NCBI GenBank assembly: GCA_024036415.1
Contig: JAMWET010001656.1
Span: 26,001 to 90,000 of the forward strand
Direction of reading: 5' to 3'
Length of the DNA stretch: 64,000 bases
From: Prochilodus magdalenae
Taxonomy: Eukaryota; Chordata; Actinopteri; Characiformes; Prochilodontidae
Shown: piece after piece, positions 1-47,017 of the stretch
How positions within the stretch are numbered: the first letter of the stretch is position 1
Layout of the letters: every line of letters begins with the position of its first letter
Program-made: the position numbers and the translations under genes
The notes under the pieces: model-generated
What the model was told of the DNA's origin: nothing
What the model saw: the letters and a program-made list of their open reading frames with translations, nothing else
The model's database searches: none

Positions 1-1590
1 ATATGAAGAATGGAATTATGTATGCATATCAGGAGCTATCAGGAGATAATTAGGTTAGAGTTAGTTTCTGTATTGGTTTTTTTTTAAGTATTAGGTATTA
101 GTAATCAGTATTGAAGTGAAGCTATTTTATTGGTGCGTCTCTATCATCACATCCAACCACTCTTCACCTTATGCATTTGCAGGTGAAAGACAAATGCCCT
201 TTCACTTTGTTAACCATCAGAATTCAGCTAAAACTGATGTTACCTGATGCATCTGTTTGCCAAAATACTATGACCAAAACGAACCTTGATACATGTTCAT
301 ACTCATCCTCCACAATTGAAAGCATATGGTAATCAGACACAGAAACCTTTACTTCTCTCAAAACCTCTACATTGAGCAACATAATGTTTCCACACCGATA
401 GTGAAAAACAACACGAGCATCGTCCTCACATAGCAAACCTGTGGCAAGTCATACAACAAGGGCCGATTGTTAAAAATGCATTTGTAAAAATGACATTCAA
501 TAATCAATGAGTGTGAGTGCTGCTTGATGGAGAGCTTTTTTAACAGCACATGGGTGGCTGCTTCTCCGCACGTGTGTGCAGCTAGAAGGCCCAGAGGGGT
601 GTGTATGTGTACAGAAGGCCACACAGATGTGCCTTGGCCCTGCTTCCCTTAGTCACTATAGGGCATACGGTCAAAATGGGGCAAACCACAAAGGGATAAG
701 GACACAAACTTGGATACACACATCGAAAAAAAAGTTTAAGTTTGTGCAGGATTTCCACAAGAACGAAGTTTGTTTCTTTAATTGCCAGTCAACCGGTAAA
801 TACAAATCATTCCATTTTTAGTGTCACAAAATTTATATTTAACACTAAACAACAAATTCCTCAACACAGTAGAACATTTTCCCATATTTTGTGCATCAGT
901 ACTCTGCTTTACAGCTTCTGTTCTTTGTAGGAGTGCTAAGTTGCTGAGTTGCTATTTCTGCTTCCCTCAATCTAAGCAATCTCAACACATTCACTGAGCA
1001 TGTACTGAGCACAGCAGTATCAAATTTGGCAAAGTTGTCTTCTCACAGTGGTTTTGGTTTGTCTTTTATTTTTCTTGTGCTCTTTCTTATGCAGTTGGAT
1101 GAATTATATGTCATTTACTCTAAAATATATTAGAATAAATGTGCACCCATTAGACCCATTAGTATTATAGCAAGACCATCTAAAGCATCTCCACCAAGCC
1201 CCAAATAATGTTGATGTTATTAGTTTGTTAGTTAAATGCCCATAAGGCAAACTTCATTATATCAGCAGCTGAATAATATGAAAGTAGGATCAGAGAACAT
1301 GTCGTGGCACAAACTCGTGCTCACATCGGCTCACTCTGCAGAACAGGAGGCGGATCGAGCAGTGGTTCTCTTGGTTCACATAATTTAAATAAAAAAAAAA
1401 GACAACTGAGAACAGACCACTGCGTTGATGTAACTTGTCATATTCATATGGAAATTATGAAGGTATGACTTTTAAATCAAATAAATATAATGCATTACGT
1501 TTTTATCAGTACCCCCCCCCACACACACACACACACACACACATACAGACAGACAGATAGATAGACATGCATGCACACAGCCCCAGGAGA
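1..1590. other. upstream flank, no gene recognised
   Basis: AT-rich sequence with only short open frames that show no splice context, composition bias or family resemblance. A C-run and CA repeat with a GACA/GATA tail sits at about 1511-1565. Nothing here can be assigned to a gene. Confidence 0.6.
1511..1565. repeat. CA/GACA/GATA microsatellite
   Basis: A run of C is followed by an uninterrupted CA repeat and then imperfect GACA and GATA units. It is a simple sequence repeat just upstream of the CCAAT-box region at about 1.6 kb. Confidence 0.9.
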
Positions 1591-1745
1591 CATTTCACAT
1601 GACCAATCAGAAAGCGTCAGGAAGTTGGCAAATGTTTTACTCGCACTCAACAGAAATCAAAACTCGGATGCAACCTCTGATGGTCTATTAGACAGCAAAG
1701 CAAAAGCATAGAAAGCACGAGAAAGAACGAGAGAGAGAGAGACAC
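1590..1745 (+). promoter_or_regulatory. candidate upstream promoter (CCAAT box, CRE half-site)
   Basis: A perfect NF-Y type CCAAT box (1603-1607, context gaCCAATCAG) is followed by a CGTCA half-CRE (1615-1619). About 150 bp downstream is an open frame ending in a strong splice donor. This is the usual layout of a TATA-less vertebrate promoter, but no transcript evidence is available and the call is inference. Confidence 0.3.
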
Positions 1746-1754
1746 TGAAAAAGT

Positions 1755-1836
1755 ATGGAAGAAGAAGAATCTGGGTTAATTAACTGGGGGAGGAAGATTA
1801 CAGAACAAAGAAGAAGTGCACCTGACAGAGTCACAA
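1755..1836 (+). CDS. candidate alternative first coding exon
   Basis: ATG at 1755 opens 27 codons rich in charged residues (starting MEEEESGLINWGRKI) that end at a textbook donor, A|GTAAGTG, in phase 1. The candidate exon at 10565-10641 starts with the two bases needed to complete that codon and ends in phase 0, as required by rapgef3 exon 2 (18455). A long rapgef3 isoform starting here is therefore possible. I do not recognise the peptide and it has no visible counterpart in the human EPAC1 N terminus, so it could be chance or another gene. Confidence 0.25.
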
Positions 1837-2599
1837 GTAAGTGCATATATAAACTCTCTTTTACCTAGGCATGTTACTTAATAACCATTTTAGCATTTCA
1901 CCTTGGAATCACATCTTTAAAATGTTGGGCTTTAAACATGTGTTTCAGAATGTAAACCACAGATTCTGTGAACTAACAATTTAACATTTTAGATGATTTG
2001 ATGATTTCTTGACTCATCGACTCATCTTTCAATGGGTGTTTTTCTAGGTTTGGGTTACTAAATTTTACTGGACAATGGCTCTCAAAGGCACTAGCTGAAA
2101 ACCCCCATATTTTATCAAGAGTTTGTGATAATAATTGATACTCTTGTTTTAATTACTGTATATATAAACTTAAAGCGAAATCAGTGTCAGTTACTTTGTT
2201 GTGCTTCACATTAGTATAACAGTTGTGATTGTTGAGAGATGGTAGAAGTGAAAGAGCATAACGTAGGTGATCATGAGGCTCAAAAGACAGGAAACTGTGT
2301 TGGTTAGTGTGCATGTTCACATGTAAAAGACTAAAAGAGATAGACAGCCCTCTTGTACCCTCATCTCTCATCATGCAGTATAGGGTTCAGTGGTGTAAGT
2401 GCTATTGTGAAATTTGGATTTCTTTGTACTTTTGCTATATAGACTCACTTCGGCTGGTATGGACTTCAATAGTTTGTGCAACTCTGATGCGTAGTTTAAA
2501 ATTCAGTTGAGGGTTGTCCGAACATGTGCTTCAATGGCAAACACCTAAAGGCCTTAACATGGTCACAAATGGTCACAGATGTGATTACATTTCAGTAGT

Positions 2600-2945
2600 G
2601 CATAATCTCGAATATGTGGGTATCACTGTTACCTCACAGCAAGAAAAGCCTGGGTTTGATTCCCAGCCAGGCAGTCCAGGGAGTCTAGGGGTCCGTTCTG
2701 TGTGGATTTGGCATGTTTTCTCCATGTCTGCATGGCTTTTCTTCAGGTGCTCTGCATTCCTCCCAGTCCAAAGACATGCTGTCAGATTAATTGGAGATGT
2801 TAAATTGGCCTTTTGGTGTGAAGGTTAATGTCTGTGTATCTCCCCTGTGATGAACTGGCGACCTGTCCGGGGTGTTTTTTGCCTTACGCCCATTGAACAC
2901 TGGCACTTGTTCCAGCAACCCTGCGACCCAGAAGTTTAAAGTGGT
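2600..2945 (+). repeat. degenerate SINE-like dispersed repeat
   Basis: Contains a Pol III B-box-like stretch (GGTTTGATTCCC near 2652) followed by a body resembling a very common teleost interspersed repeat: 'gtgctc..ttcctcccagtccaaagacatgc', 'attggagatg', 'tgatgaactggcgacctgtccggggtgt', 'gccttacgcccattgaacactgg'. It is diverged and has no tail I can delimit. The family name is not assigned. Confidence 0.7.
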
Positions 2946-2967
2946 TTAGATAAGTGTGTGAAAAGGT

Positions 2968-2969
<2 letters not shown>

Positions 2970-3034
<65 letters not shown>
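2970..3034. repeat. TC microsatellite
   Basis: About 65 bp of nearly pure TC repeat with a single G interruption near 3024, immediately after the SINE-like repeat. It may have grown from that element's tail. Confidence 0.95.
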
Positions 3035-6000
3035 AGCAAAACATTTTTACTACTAGGTTTAAATAAATATCGTTTCTTCCCCCACTGACAGTCAGTTGGA
3101 AAGGGAAGGAAGTTATGAAGTGATGGTGGATTTATGAAAGGATTGATGTACTTTTGTACAAGTACAAGCTGTTCTAAAGCACAGGTAAATGTATTCTTTT
3201 TAGTTGTGTGGCTTCAGTTATGACCAGATTGGAGCTGTGCCTGTGTGCCTGTGTGATACAGATGCTGCTAATGCTGCTGAGACTAAGCAAAGTGCGTACA
3301 TTCCAGCAGGGCGGTGATGTGCTGCAGGAAACCCCACTCCCTCTCCCACAGGATCTGTGTACACACACACATACACACACATACATAAAATAAAAGGTTA
3401 ATTTCCCTCAATTTTCTTTTTCAAAGCTAACTGCAATGAGATAAAGCAAAAATAAATAGAAGCCCTCTGACTGATCATTCCCAGAACTGCCCAGCAGCAC
3501 TCAGTATTTGCTGTTGTAACAAGGCTTTGTATCTCTGAAACTGTAGCTCATTGTAAGGAAACAAACAATTTATATCTTTTTTTATTATTATTATTTTTGT
3601 TTTCTTTACTCACTGTTTTCATATCTCACATCACACAGTGCTATCAGAGTGGATGGGTGAAGGTTAGTGCATAACGCTTCTCCGAGACACATAAAGCCAG
3701 CCATTGCATCTTTTAAACTTAAATCTTAAAAAGAGTTATTTCTAATGAAATTACATCCTGTATGAATATGCCATCTTCGTAGCATGAATTATGAATAACA
3801 CACAATACATCTTCAAACTGCTAGCAATGTTTAATGTTATTGCTAACATAGGCGACTACAAAACCTTTATAGCTTAAACTGAGCAGCTATTGCAACTAAC
3901 ATTAGTCTAAAGCATGCTGATAGCCATAGCATAGCATAATCCGTTAATTACCTTCATAACACCTCCATAAACTTACATTTTTTCATAACTATGTTGCTTG
4001 TTAGCTTGTAGTATGTGTGTGCCATAGGTGAAACTTTACATTTGAAGATATCAAACTTCCTCTGGAGAGTTTTAGCATAGTGTCAAATACAGAACAGGCA
4101 GTTCAGCCTGTGGCCAAACCACAGCTGTTCTGAGGTCAACTGAGAGCCAGCCACTACTGACTGTCACTTTACTGTTTCCCCACTACAGAGAACCCTGGTG
4201 TCCTAGGCACTGACAGCGAACTGAAGACTTGTTTAAATTGCTGATAGCAATGGTTGCTAAGCAGTGGCTAGGATGGCTGAGACAGTAAAGCTTACGGCTT
4301 AATAATTTGATAAGCCATGACATAGCAACAGCAAGCCATATGCACCTTAACTATAACTATAAGTTTCTCATTTGATTAGGCCTGTGAGGGCTCTGCCCCA
4401 GATGACTTCCACATTTTCAGAATTGCACTGCATTCCACATTAAATATCATGAAAAGAAACAGGTGAAAAACCTTTCTGGCCGAGGTCTAGACCGCAGTGT
4501 CTTTCTAGCTAGCAATGACCCAGGCAATAAATACTAATACTAAAAACTAGGCACTCTAATTCCAAATATGGAACTTTTGGTACAGTTCAAAACAGAACTA
4601 TTATAATCTATTGCACTTCTCAGAGAAATTTCCATCCTGTTGGGGAGCATTTGTGAAGTTGGACGAGGCTATTTTGCTGGCCTCATTCTGTTCTGTCAAA
4701 TAGTCACTGTAAGGTATTTATGGCTTGTTTGGATTAATTTAACTCCATAATTTTAATAATGATGTGAATGTCTGGGCTATGACACTTCAGGCTATTTAGG
4801 GAAAATAAACAAACACTGTATTCCATTTGAATCCAGCTCGAATGGGGCTATACACAAAACATCACAGGACAGCTCAATGTGCTTGGAGGCAAATGAAGAT
4901 TGCTAATTCTGTCAGCTAACAGACACATGGCTAGCACTGCATCCCAATTCATCACAAAAAGGGTGTTGTGGTGTTAGTACTTTCCAAGAGGCCAGAATAC
5001 ATGGCGATAAGATGCATGACACCATGAATTTGATCATACAACATACCATAACCCCTCCTACATGGCCCCCTTACACAGTGTGTCTGCAATGCCTCATGAA
5101 TTTTGTTTCAGTTTCATTAATGTAACTTACTTTCTTAATAGCTTTGATGTGTACTAGCCAAAATATACAAAGATAAAAAGAATTACCCAAAGGACACTTG
5201 GGACACTACTAATACTGTTATTATTGGAAATGTGCTGTGTCATGATGAGTCTATAGCACCAGCAGTGTAGTCACAATTCTTCATACTCCTGCACCTTAGG
5301 CACATCTTCTGAATATTTGGAGTTTTAAGTTTAAATAATTGCTGGCTTTCTGCAATAAAAACAAGCTCAACTGAGATAACAGCAGATCCAATGTAGTGCG
5401 TAACATCACTGCTTCCACATGGAAGGCTGGGATTTGATTATTTGTTTTGCAAGACTCCTAGCATTATATTAACAAAGCATAGCATCACAATCAAATCTGG
5501 AGTACTCTTACTAATTTGGAATGAAAACCTACAACCACGCCAGCCCTTTGTAGGTACACTCGCTTAGATGGTTACACACAGAAGTTTGTGTTACAAGCGG
5601 TAACCAGTGACCAGTTGGTGTCAATGGAAACCATTTATTGCAGTACCAGCAGACACACTCTAGATGGCAGTTAGCAAACATGTTTACCAAGAAGCTTTGT
5701 GCTAAGTTAAGACTGTGTCTACAAAGTTAGTAAAACAATGTTAACAAGGGTCTCTCATTCTTCTGCAAAGATAGTCTTAAGAAATCATATTTTTTTAACT
5801 TACCCATAGCTCACTAACTACTGAACCAGTTATCCATTTTACCCTTAGGCACTGTTAAACATCACTAATATTGACACCAGGTTTTTTAGAATTCCAAAGT
5901 TGTTCAGAGTGACTGGTGTCATTTGTGCAATTATACATTATAGAAAAGCTTATGTAAGAACTGCTTGGGTCCCAAAAGCAGATCAAAGATTAAATTAAAT

Positions 6001-6486
6001 GGCACTTGGGCCCTGCACATAAAGTGGTATGAAACGAATAGGTTATGCAGTAATATAAATCACTAGGGTTTAAGTGCATGAGTATATGCACTATAATTTT
6101 TTTTTTTTTTAAACGTACCTTGGGCCCTGCATGTAAAACCCCCTTTTCTGACAGCTTGAGTTTCTGACGTTTTACACAGGAACGTACTCTAAAGACAATA
6201 GACAATAATCGTCTATCTTAGTGATGCTATCTGATCTGCTGTAACTTTGTGCTGTTGCTTATCAAAGCTGAGACACAGGGTTGAAATTACCGCATGGAGG
6301 TCACGAGCGGGAAGACTGGATTCCTAAGGCTTTTTCACAATGACTCTTACTCTCACACACACAGAGGAGGAGAAACACACTCTTAGCTCTGTGCAGAGGT
6401 AGAAAGCAGAAGTTTGTTTCAGCGGTTGAGTGTCAGCTGCCTCTCTGTGGCCCTAGGCACTGGCTGGGACATGTGAAAGAGTTAGG

Positions 6487-6538
6487 ATGTATTCCTTACT
6501 GAAACAGCTACTACTCAGACGGAAAAAAGGCAGCATGG
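6487..6538 (+). CDS. weak candidate alternative first exon
   Basis: ATG 6487 begins 17 codons (MYSLLKQLLLRRKKGSM) ending G|GTGAGT in phase 1, which is phase-compatible with the acceptor at 10565. The upstream 200 bp shows no clear promoter motifs. It is short enough to occur by chance. Confidence 0.15.
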
Positions 6539-6668
6539 GTGAGTCTTGTTGAGTTGTTTATGTGTGGGAAATGTGTGAATGTGTGTGGGGCATGTGGGGG
6601 ATCATGACAAACACATGGATGGGCATGTCTGTAAAAGGTAAGCAAGAGTAGTGTATCGTGTTTGTGTA

Positions 6669-6672
<4 letters not shown>

Positions 6673-6741
<69 letters not shown>

Positions 6742-6747
6742 GTGTGT
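6673..6747. repeat. TG microsatellite
   Basis: Roughly 75 bp of TG repeat with one C interruption near 6737. Confidence 0.95.
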
Positions 6748-7778
6748 ACAATGTAAGGACCAACAAAGCACTTTGTAAGGGGTTTATCTTTACTGTTTGT
6801 CTACAAGTTTGCAGAAACTAGAGATGATATAACACCACCTTTTCAATATCAATACTAATACCATTAGAAAATAGTTTATTATGTTATAATATAAAACCAA
6901 ACTAAATAAAAACTAAAAACACAAAACTAGATCCAAACAATATATTTCATTTGTCTGTATTAGCTTACCCATTTTCAATCTGATCCTCAAGGAAGCCCAG
7001 TATTTACAGGTGCCTCTGCTAATCAGTCCTCTACTATATAAAATCAGGTGTTCTGCTGATGGAATTTAAAGGTATCACAGAATGCATTTATTCAGTGTTG
7101 AACATACAGATGCAGTTCTACGTGCCTCTGATTTTGGCTTTAGAATTAAGTGGTCTGTTTTTTGTTGTTTTTTGGCGAGCTGTTGAAAAAATTGGTTAGC
7201 TCTTACATTGAGACACCATGCTGATCACCTAGAAGCAACATGTTGAAATAGACACAGACAGGAAAATAAAGTGAACCCTCATGTAAATAAGATGGATCAA
7301 CAGACTACTTAGCTAGCCATGCTAATGGTAGTTACTGTCAACTTGTTAGCGACTAATGCTATCTATAACAGCTACTTTAACATTAACACAGTCGATTAAA
7401 GTTGTTACTCACTGTGAAACTTTCAGTTTAAGAGGTTTTGACTTAATATCACAGCAGGACTGTTACGTCCAGGTTTTTGTTGGTTTTGTGGTGCCAATGC
7501 AGTGTCAGTGGTGGACTGAGTGAAGTTGCTCTGAATTGCCCAAGGTCTGAGAAGCTGTCTGAAGTAAAATGTGCAGAGCAAGCTAACAGCTTCTAAAAAG
7601 GTGACACAAAACACTGAATACTCGATTAAGAAGCTGATGAGTAGCGAGATCATTTCAACCTCGTTTAAAGATAAGCATTACCCATGATTCGCTGACATTT
7701 TGGTTTCTGCATGAATAGGGCCATCACACATTCACACCCTTGAATAGTACTTTCTGCACATAGTCCACCATTTAAACT

Positions 7779-7940
<162 letters not shown>

Positions 7941-9326
7941 GCTGTTGCTCCATTGTCATTCATCATATATTTTGGGCTTGTGAATATTAATAACTTTAGG
8001 ATATTGAATTTAGCAACCTTTTTAGCAGATGTGGGTTTTTATGGGATTTTTATGTACTGAACACTCCTAATTCAAATATGCAAATGTAAGTATGGTTATC
8101 TATGGCGCCTATTCATGAAACAAATTCATGCAATAGCTGGACTGCACAGAGAAGCTCTGGAACAAAACTTGTGTTATTTTAGCTGTAAACAATATGTCAG
8201 TAACTTTCTTAAAACCAGAAAATGGCACCTTTTTAAATTAATTTATGTTATTTACTTTTTTTGCTGGCAACTTTATTCAGTGCTTTATAGTGTTTTGTTC
8301 ATTTTTTGTGTAAAAGCAGGTTAACAAATTCTCTACAGGGAATGAACTTGCCATTTTCTTTGGCAAATCGCTTTTTATTTATTTGCTATTTCTATTTATT
8401 TATTTGGTTTAGCATTTTGAAAAAAAATTTACCATAACATTTGTGCAGGGCACATGACACATGTGTCCTTTAGTATTCTTTGGAGAAGGATGATGTGTAC
8501 ATCTTTTCACATCAACAAACATGATTTGACCAGGGGAACCCAGACTTTTTCATGTAACTTATTATACAATAAAGAGTGTTGTCATAATTGGACATATATC
8601 AGTGTTTTCATTGGATTATCATCAACCCTCTCCCGCTGGCTGCCTGGTATGTATTGCCATCCATTACCTAGTTTGAATAATCACAGCTTCATTCAGTCAA
8701 ATTAAGCATATTTAAATTAAGCAAACTTAAATGTATCTACAGAATGACTTTCAGGCATCAAGATCTAGACCTCTATGTAACTTGCTCACCTCCCAACTGA
8801 TTTAATGCAAATATTGTTTTTACAAGCAAAACCACATTTACTGTCACGTATGATCCCACGTCCTCACATTGTGCAAAAACAAGTGCATGTATGTGTATTT
8901 GTTTTGGGTGTGATTCCCATCTTTACAGTCACTGTCTCAAGAGAGGCGTCTGTCAGTGGTACAGAAAAGTCTTGTGTTTAACAATGGCGGTCTTTGCCTT
9001 GGCGATTGCTGCTATTTTGGAAAGTTGTTTGTTTCAGTAGGCAGTACTTTTGGTCTGTTATAGGAATTCTGCCAGGCAGAGAAAAAAGGCACTCTGGGGA
9101 TTTGGGGAAATATTTTGTGCTCCCTGATGGGAGGCAGCGGGAGAGAAGCCTAGGGGAAGGGTGGGCACCGTGAACAGCAAGAGGAGGGAAACAGGTGTGT
9201 TTGTGTGAGTGTGTATTTATACATGGTAGAGATCCTCAAAGACACAACAGGGAATCACTGTTTGTACACTGTTTGTTGCACGTACTTCTGATTGCCTTGT
9301 GCTATGAAAAAATTCTGTAGTTTTGC

Positions 9327-9383
9327 AATGAATTTCCCTCTGGGATCAATAAAGTATCTATCTATCTATCTATCTATCTATCT
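9327..9383 (+). mobile_element. 3' end of a non-LTR retrotransposon with TCTA tail
   Basis: Contains 'aatttccctctgggatcaataaagta' followed by seven TCTA units, the same 3' terminus as the element at 7.8-7.9 kb but in the opposite orientation. The 5' extent was not found; the copy is likely 5'-truncated, as is typical for these elements. Confidence 0.8.
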
Positions 9384-10564
9384 GAAGCTACACGGCTAAT
9401 GTGGCTAGCAACTAATGGAAGGTCATTCTCCTGTCAATTAGTATTGCATAAACTACATGCCTAAGTCATCACACACTTGCCTCAAATACCTGCTTATGTG
9501 GTTTTTGACACTGTATGATAAGGTGTCAATGGACAAAAGTCCATTCTGTCCTTTGGCAAAAACAGTAGCTGCACTGATTGTGAATACTGAAGTCCCTTTA
9601 GTCTCTATATTTGTCTCTTAAACAAAACAGAAATGATTTACTGTGTTGCTCGTAAAACAAATCAGGCTATTAATAATTATTCTTTGATCACAACTGCTGG
9701 TACCTATGTTGGGGTAGTACATTATGACTGACTTATGACGCTTTCCTTGTGTTGATATGCTGTATTTCTAAACTCTAATGAAATATAACATTAATTAACT
9801 GGCAAGAAACTAGAGATGTGCAGTAAACTTATAAATAAAATTACTTCAAGTAAGGCTTTTTCAGTGTAATGCAAAAGAAGGATAAAGGTCTATGTGACAG
9901 AGGCCAGTTGAAGCTTGTAAACAGCTCTGTGGCTCCTTGCTGGCCCACAGAGCTCCTCCCAGGATGGGCTGCACAGTCTCCTGGAACAATAGACGGGGTT
10001 TTAAACAAGCATTATGTAATAGGTCAGAAAATCACTCATGTCTGGATAGCAGAAAGTGTGAGGTGGTCTGGTCGGGCATTCCGGAGATGGACATCTCCAC
10101 TATATGACCTTTAGGCGAACTCTGGAATGTGAGGACATGCCGAACACAAGAGGATGCTTAATGTGTGTGTGTGTGTTTGTGTGCGTCTTGTGAACATTCG
10201 TTTATGTCTCAGCTTTTCCTTAGATACAGTGTCAACTGAACAATGAATAAAACACTATGAATCTCTGTTGTTGCACCCTACACAAGAATATATGAGGATG
10301 CCAAATGGCATGATAGTGTGGTTGAAGGAACATTTGAGGAGAACTTTTTATTATGTGAAGGTTCTTTAAACTAAACAGGATTTATGTCTCACCGTGTCAC
10401 CTTAACAATACACCCCACAGTCATTCCTTGAAAAGTTCTATGGCAAGTGGTACCGGCATCTCTCAAAGGGACCTTTTGGGCCCTGTTTTGCTGCTCTACT
10501 ATTTTTTATCATTTGGTTTCTTCATATACATAACTCATCTCTGATTTTCTTATTCATTCCCCAG

Positions 10565-10641
10565 CTTCTGCAAGCATGTGCTCAGCTGACACCTGCGTAG
10601 TGACTGCTTTGCCTGCACCCAGGAGGGCAGCATCTGATTCG
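10565..10641 (+). CDS. candidate alternative 5' exon of rapgef3
   Basis: Bounded by a good acceptor (tattcattccccag|CTTC) and donor (TCG|GTAAGC). It is open in the frame that starts after two bases, contains an internal ATG at 10576, and ends in phase 0, which matches the phase of rapgef3 exon 2. It could therefore join exon 2 in place of exon 1, with translation from 10576 (MCSADTCVVTALPAPRR) or from an upstream exon. The peptide has no counterpart I recognise in EPAC1, so the call rests on splice signals and phase alone. Confidence 0.3.
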
Positions 10642-11038
10642 GTAAGCTCCCAAAGGCTAGATAAAGTTGACTGATGTGCATCAACTAACTAGTCCAGTCA
10701 CCAATAGGGATACAACACACCACTCTCTGTTCATGGTAGCAAATTCGGAACCTATTTTTCCTAAGCTGCAAAGCGCCACTGGTATTTCACAGTTGCCTGT
10801 CAAAAATGAGGCACTGTCACCCACAACACGGTTGCACAAATGGTAATCTGATAGATCTTTCATAAAGAGAAAAGGCTGCAAAGGGTGTGGTTTTAACTCT
10901 TTACCGAGTAGGGAATAATGGTATTTATTCTATCATCTACATTCACACTAGCTTTTGCTGTGATGGGAGAGGTACAGGCGTGCCTCCTCATCACCCCCTC
11001 AGAAGTTTGCCAGGCAGCTGTGAGGTACAGATAAGGAA

Positions 11039-11039
<1 letters not shown>

Positions 11040-11086
<47 letters not shown>
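11040..11086. repeat. AG microsatellite
   Basis: About 47 bp of perfect AG repeat. Confidence 0.95.
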
Positions 11087-11088
<2 letters not shown>

Positions 11089-11559
11089 TGACTAAACAAG
11101 GTAGGAAGTTAATACTTTGTGGCCACACTAAGAAAGCACTGGAAATAGACCCTTAGACCCTTAGAATCATAGGCATGATCATTTTGCTTCATAATGGGAA
11201 TTGACTTCCATTGACTCCCATGATTAGAGACCACTAGTTTCCCGTAATAGGTTCTATTAGAAACCATAAACTTCTTGGCATGTTAAACCTGACATCATCA
11301 CAAAAAAAAAATACAAAACAGCCAACAAAAAACAATAGTTTAATTTGCTGAAATGCATATGTAATATTATTGATATAATTAATAGAATTGAAATTTAAAA
11401 ACAATATAATTAATATTAATATACTACTAAACGTTGTTAATAGAACATTTAATAAGAGAATTAAATATATTAAATATATACTAACAATGTTAAACATCGT
11501 AAAGGACGCCTTGAGGGAGCGCGACATGTTTTTTTCCCACCCGTATTCCTAAAATTACT

Positions 11560-11800
11560 ATTTGCTAGCAGCTCAGACACACTCGTGTCTGAATACGCGT
11601 GGGTTAAAATAATATACGGGGGGTGGACGCTGCACGGTGCCCGGAGTTGACGCCTCATTTTATGAAGCACTAGCCAATCGTAGCGCAGGATGCTGGATAT
11701 TGCTAGCCAATCGGAGCGGGGGAGGAGGGGCCTGTCAGAAAACGGGTGGGAGTAAAAAAATTGCGCTACACACGAGACAGCAGAAGCCAGGTGCCAGTGG
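11560..11800 (+). promoter_or_regulatory. CpG-rich rapgef3 promoter with two CCAAT boxes
   Basis: CpG density rises sharply against the AT-rich flanks (gcgcgaca, acgcgtggg, gacgc, gtagcgc, ggagcggg). Two copies of TAGCCAATCG (CCAAT at 11674-11678 and 11707-11711) lie about 33 bp apart, followed by a GC-box-like GGGGGAGGAGGGG. A TGACG half-CRE is at 11648-11652. It lies 170-400 bp upstream of the conserved start codon, as expected for a CpG-island promoter. The transcription start is not visible; I estimate about 11.76-11.85 kb. Confidence 0.65.
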
Positions 11801-11859
11801 CGCTCAGGACTTGGATGTAACAGGCTGCGTTTCGCAGACTACACTAGTCTAACGTTGAG

Positions 11860-11919
11860 AATGGTTAAACACTACTGGAGCAGCAGTCTTTGCCATGCAC
11901 CTCGACTGGAGAGGTCCTA
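11860..11919 (+). other. upstream open reading frame in the rapgef3 leader
   Basis: ATG at 11860 encodes 19 codons and stops at TAA (11917-11919), before the main start. A second upstream ATG at 11895 opens a longer frame that overlaps the main coding start and, after splicing, ends at a TGA in exon 2. If transcription starts upstream of 11860, both could reduce initiation at the main ATG. Confidence 0.4.
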
Positions 11920-11964
11920 ATAATCCAGACTGGTTTTTAATATCTAGTCCGTGTGAACAAAAAA

Positions 11965-46375
<34,411 letters not shown>

Positions 46376-46880
46376 AGTTCAAGCTCAAGCCTGCCTGTTC
46401 TTTCAGTCAAGCTCCATATTGAAGGAGGACCACAATTCAGTGTTACTTCTATAATGACATTAATGAATGATCCGGGGTGTTTGATGATTAGGAGGGACAC
46501 ACCAAAGCAGTGTCCGGGCTGTTCAACATTGGACATTATATAAGCTCTAAACAAGGCATTTGTGTCAACATGTTCTCCAACACCTTGCTAGAAATGTCCT
46601 GTTATGACAGCTGTGTATGTGTATTTAGCTGCATCTTATAACTCACTCTTTGTACAAGTGGCATTAGCTTTTATAAAGAAGCTCCAGGATAGTGACCAAT
46701 TTAAAAGGATAACCTTCATAACCTCATTGGAAATGGCCAATGAAACTGTACAGATGATTTTTATCACCTAAAATGGTGCAAGATGTTTTGTAGATTACTA
46801 TAAAATTGTATCAAATGTATTTCATATAAAATGTATAACTTTATTTTTGCTAATAAATTATTGAAATATTGTTTATATGA
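46376..46880 (+). other. rapgef3: rapgef3 3' untranslated region
   Basis: About 500 bp from the stop codon to a canonical AATAAA at 46852-46857. The cleavage point is expected 10-30 bp later. Sequence is AT-rich with ATTTA-like motifs. Confidence 0.75.
46852..46857 (+). terminator. rapgef3: rapgef3 polyadenylation signal
   Basis: Canonical AATAAA 477 bp after the stop codon. It is the best candidate in the downstream region. Confidence 0.7.
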
Positions 46881-47011
46881 AAGCTTACTTAACAAAACAC
46901 TGGTTGATATTTTTTACACCAAATTTAGCATTAATACTGATTCCAATGTTATTACTCCAAAACCAACTCCACCCCAAATAACACCAGCGCTTGTAAAAAA
47001 AAACTGGAAGA

Positions 47012-47017
47012 TTTATT
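47012..47017 (-). terminator. itga5: candidate distal itga5 poly(A) signal
   Basis: TTTATT on the plus strand, AATAAA on the minus strand. If used, the itga5 3' UTR would be about 2.6 kb and end only about 130 bp from the rapgef3 3' end. Confidence 0.35.

Larger units (their letters stand above)
1837..6486. other. intergenic or 5' intronic sequence without recognised genes
   Basis: Holds a SINE-like dispersed repeat (about 2600-2945), a TC microsatellite (2970-3034), and otherwise AT-rich unique sequence with scattered gctagc/gttagc-like motifs. No coding exon was recognised. Confidence 0.55.

Noticed and set aside
2640..2670. possible tRNA gene from a B-box-like motif
   Set aside because: No cloverleaf can be drawn around it, and the flanking sequence continues as a known type of fish interspersed repeat.
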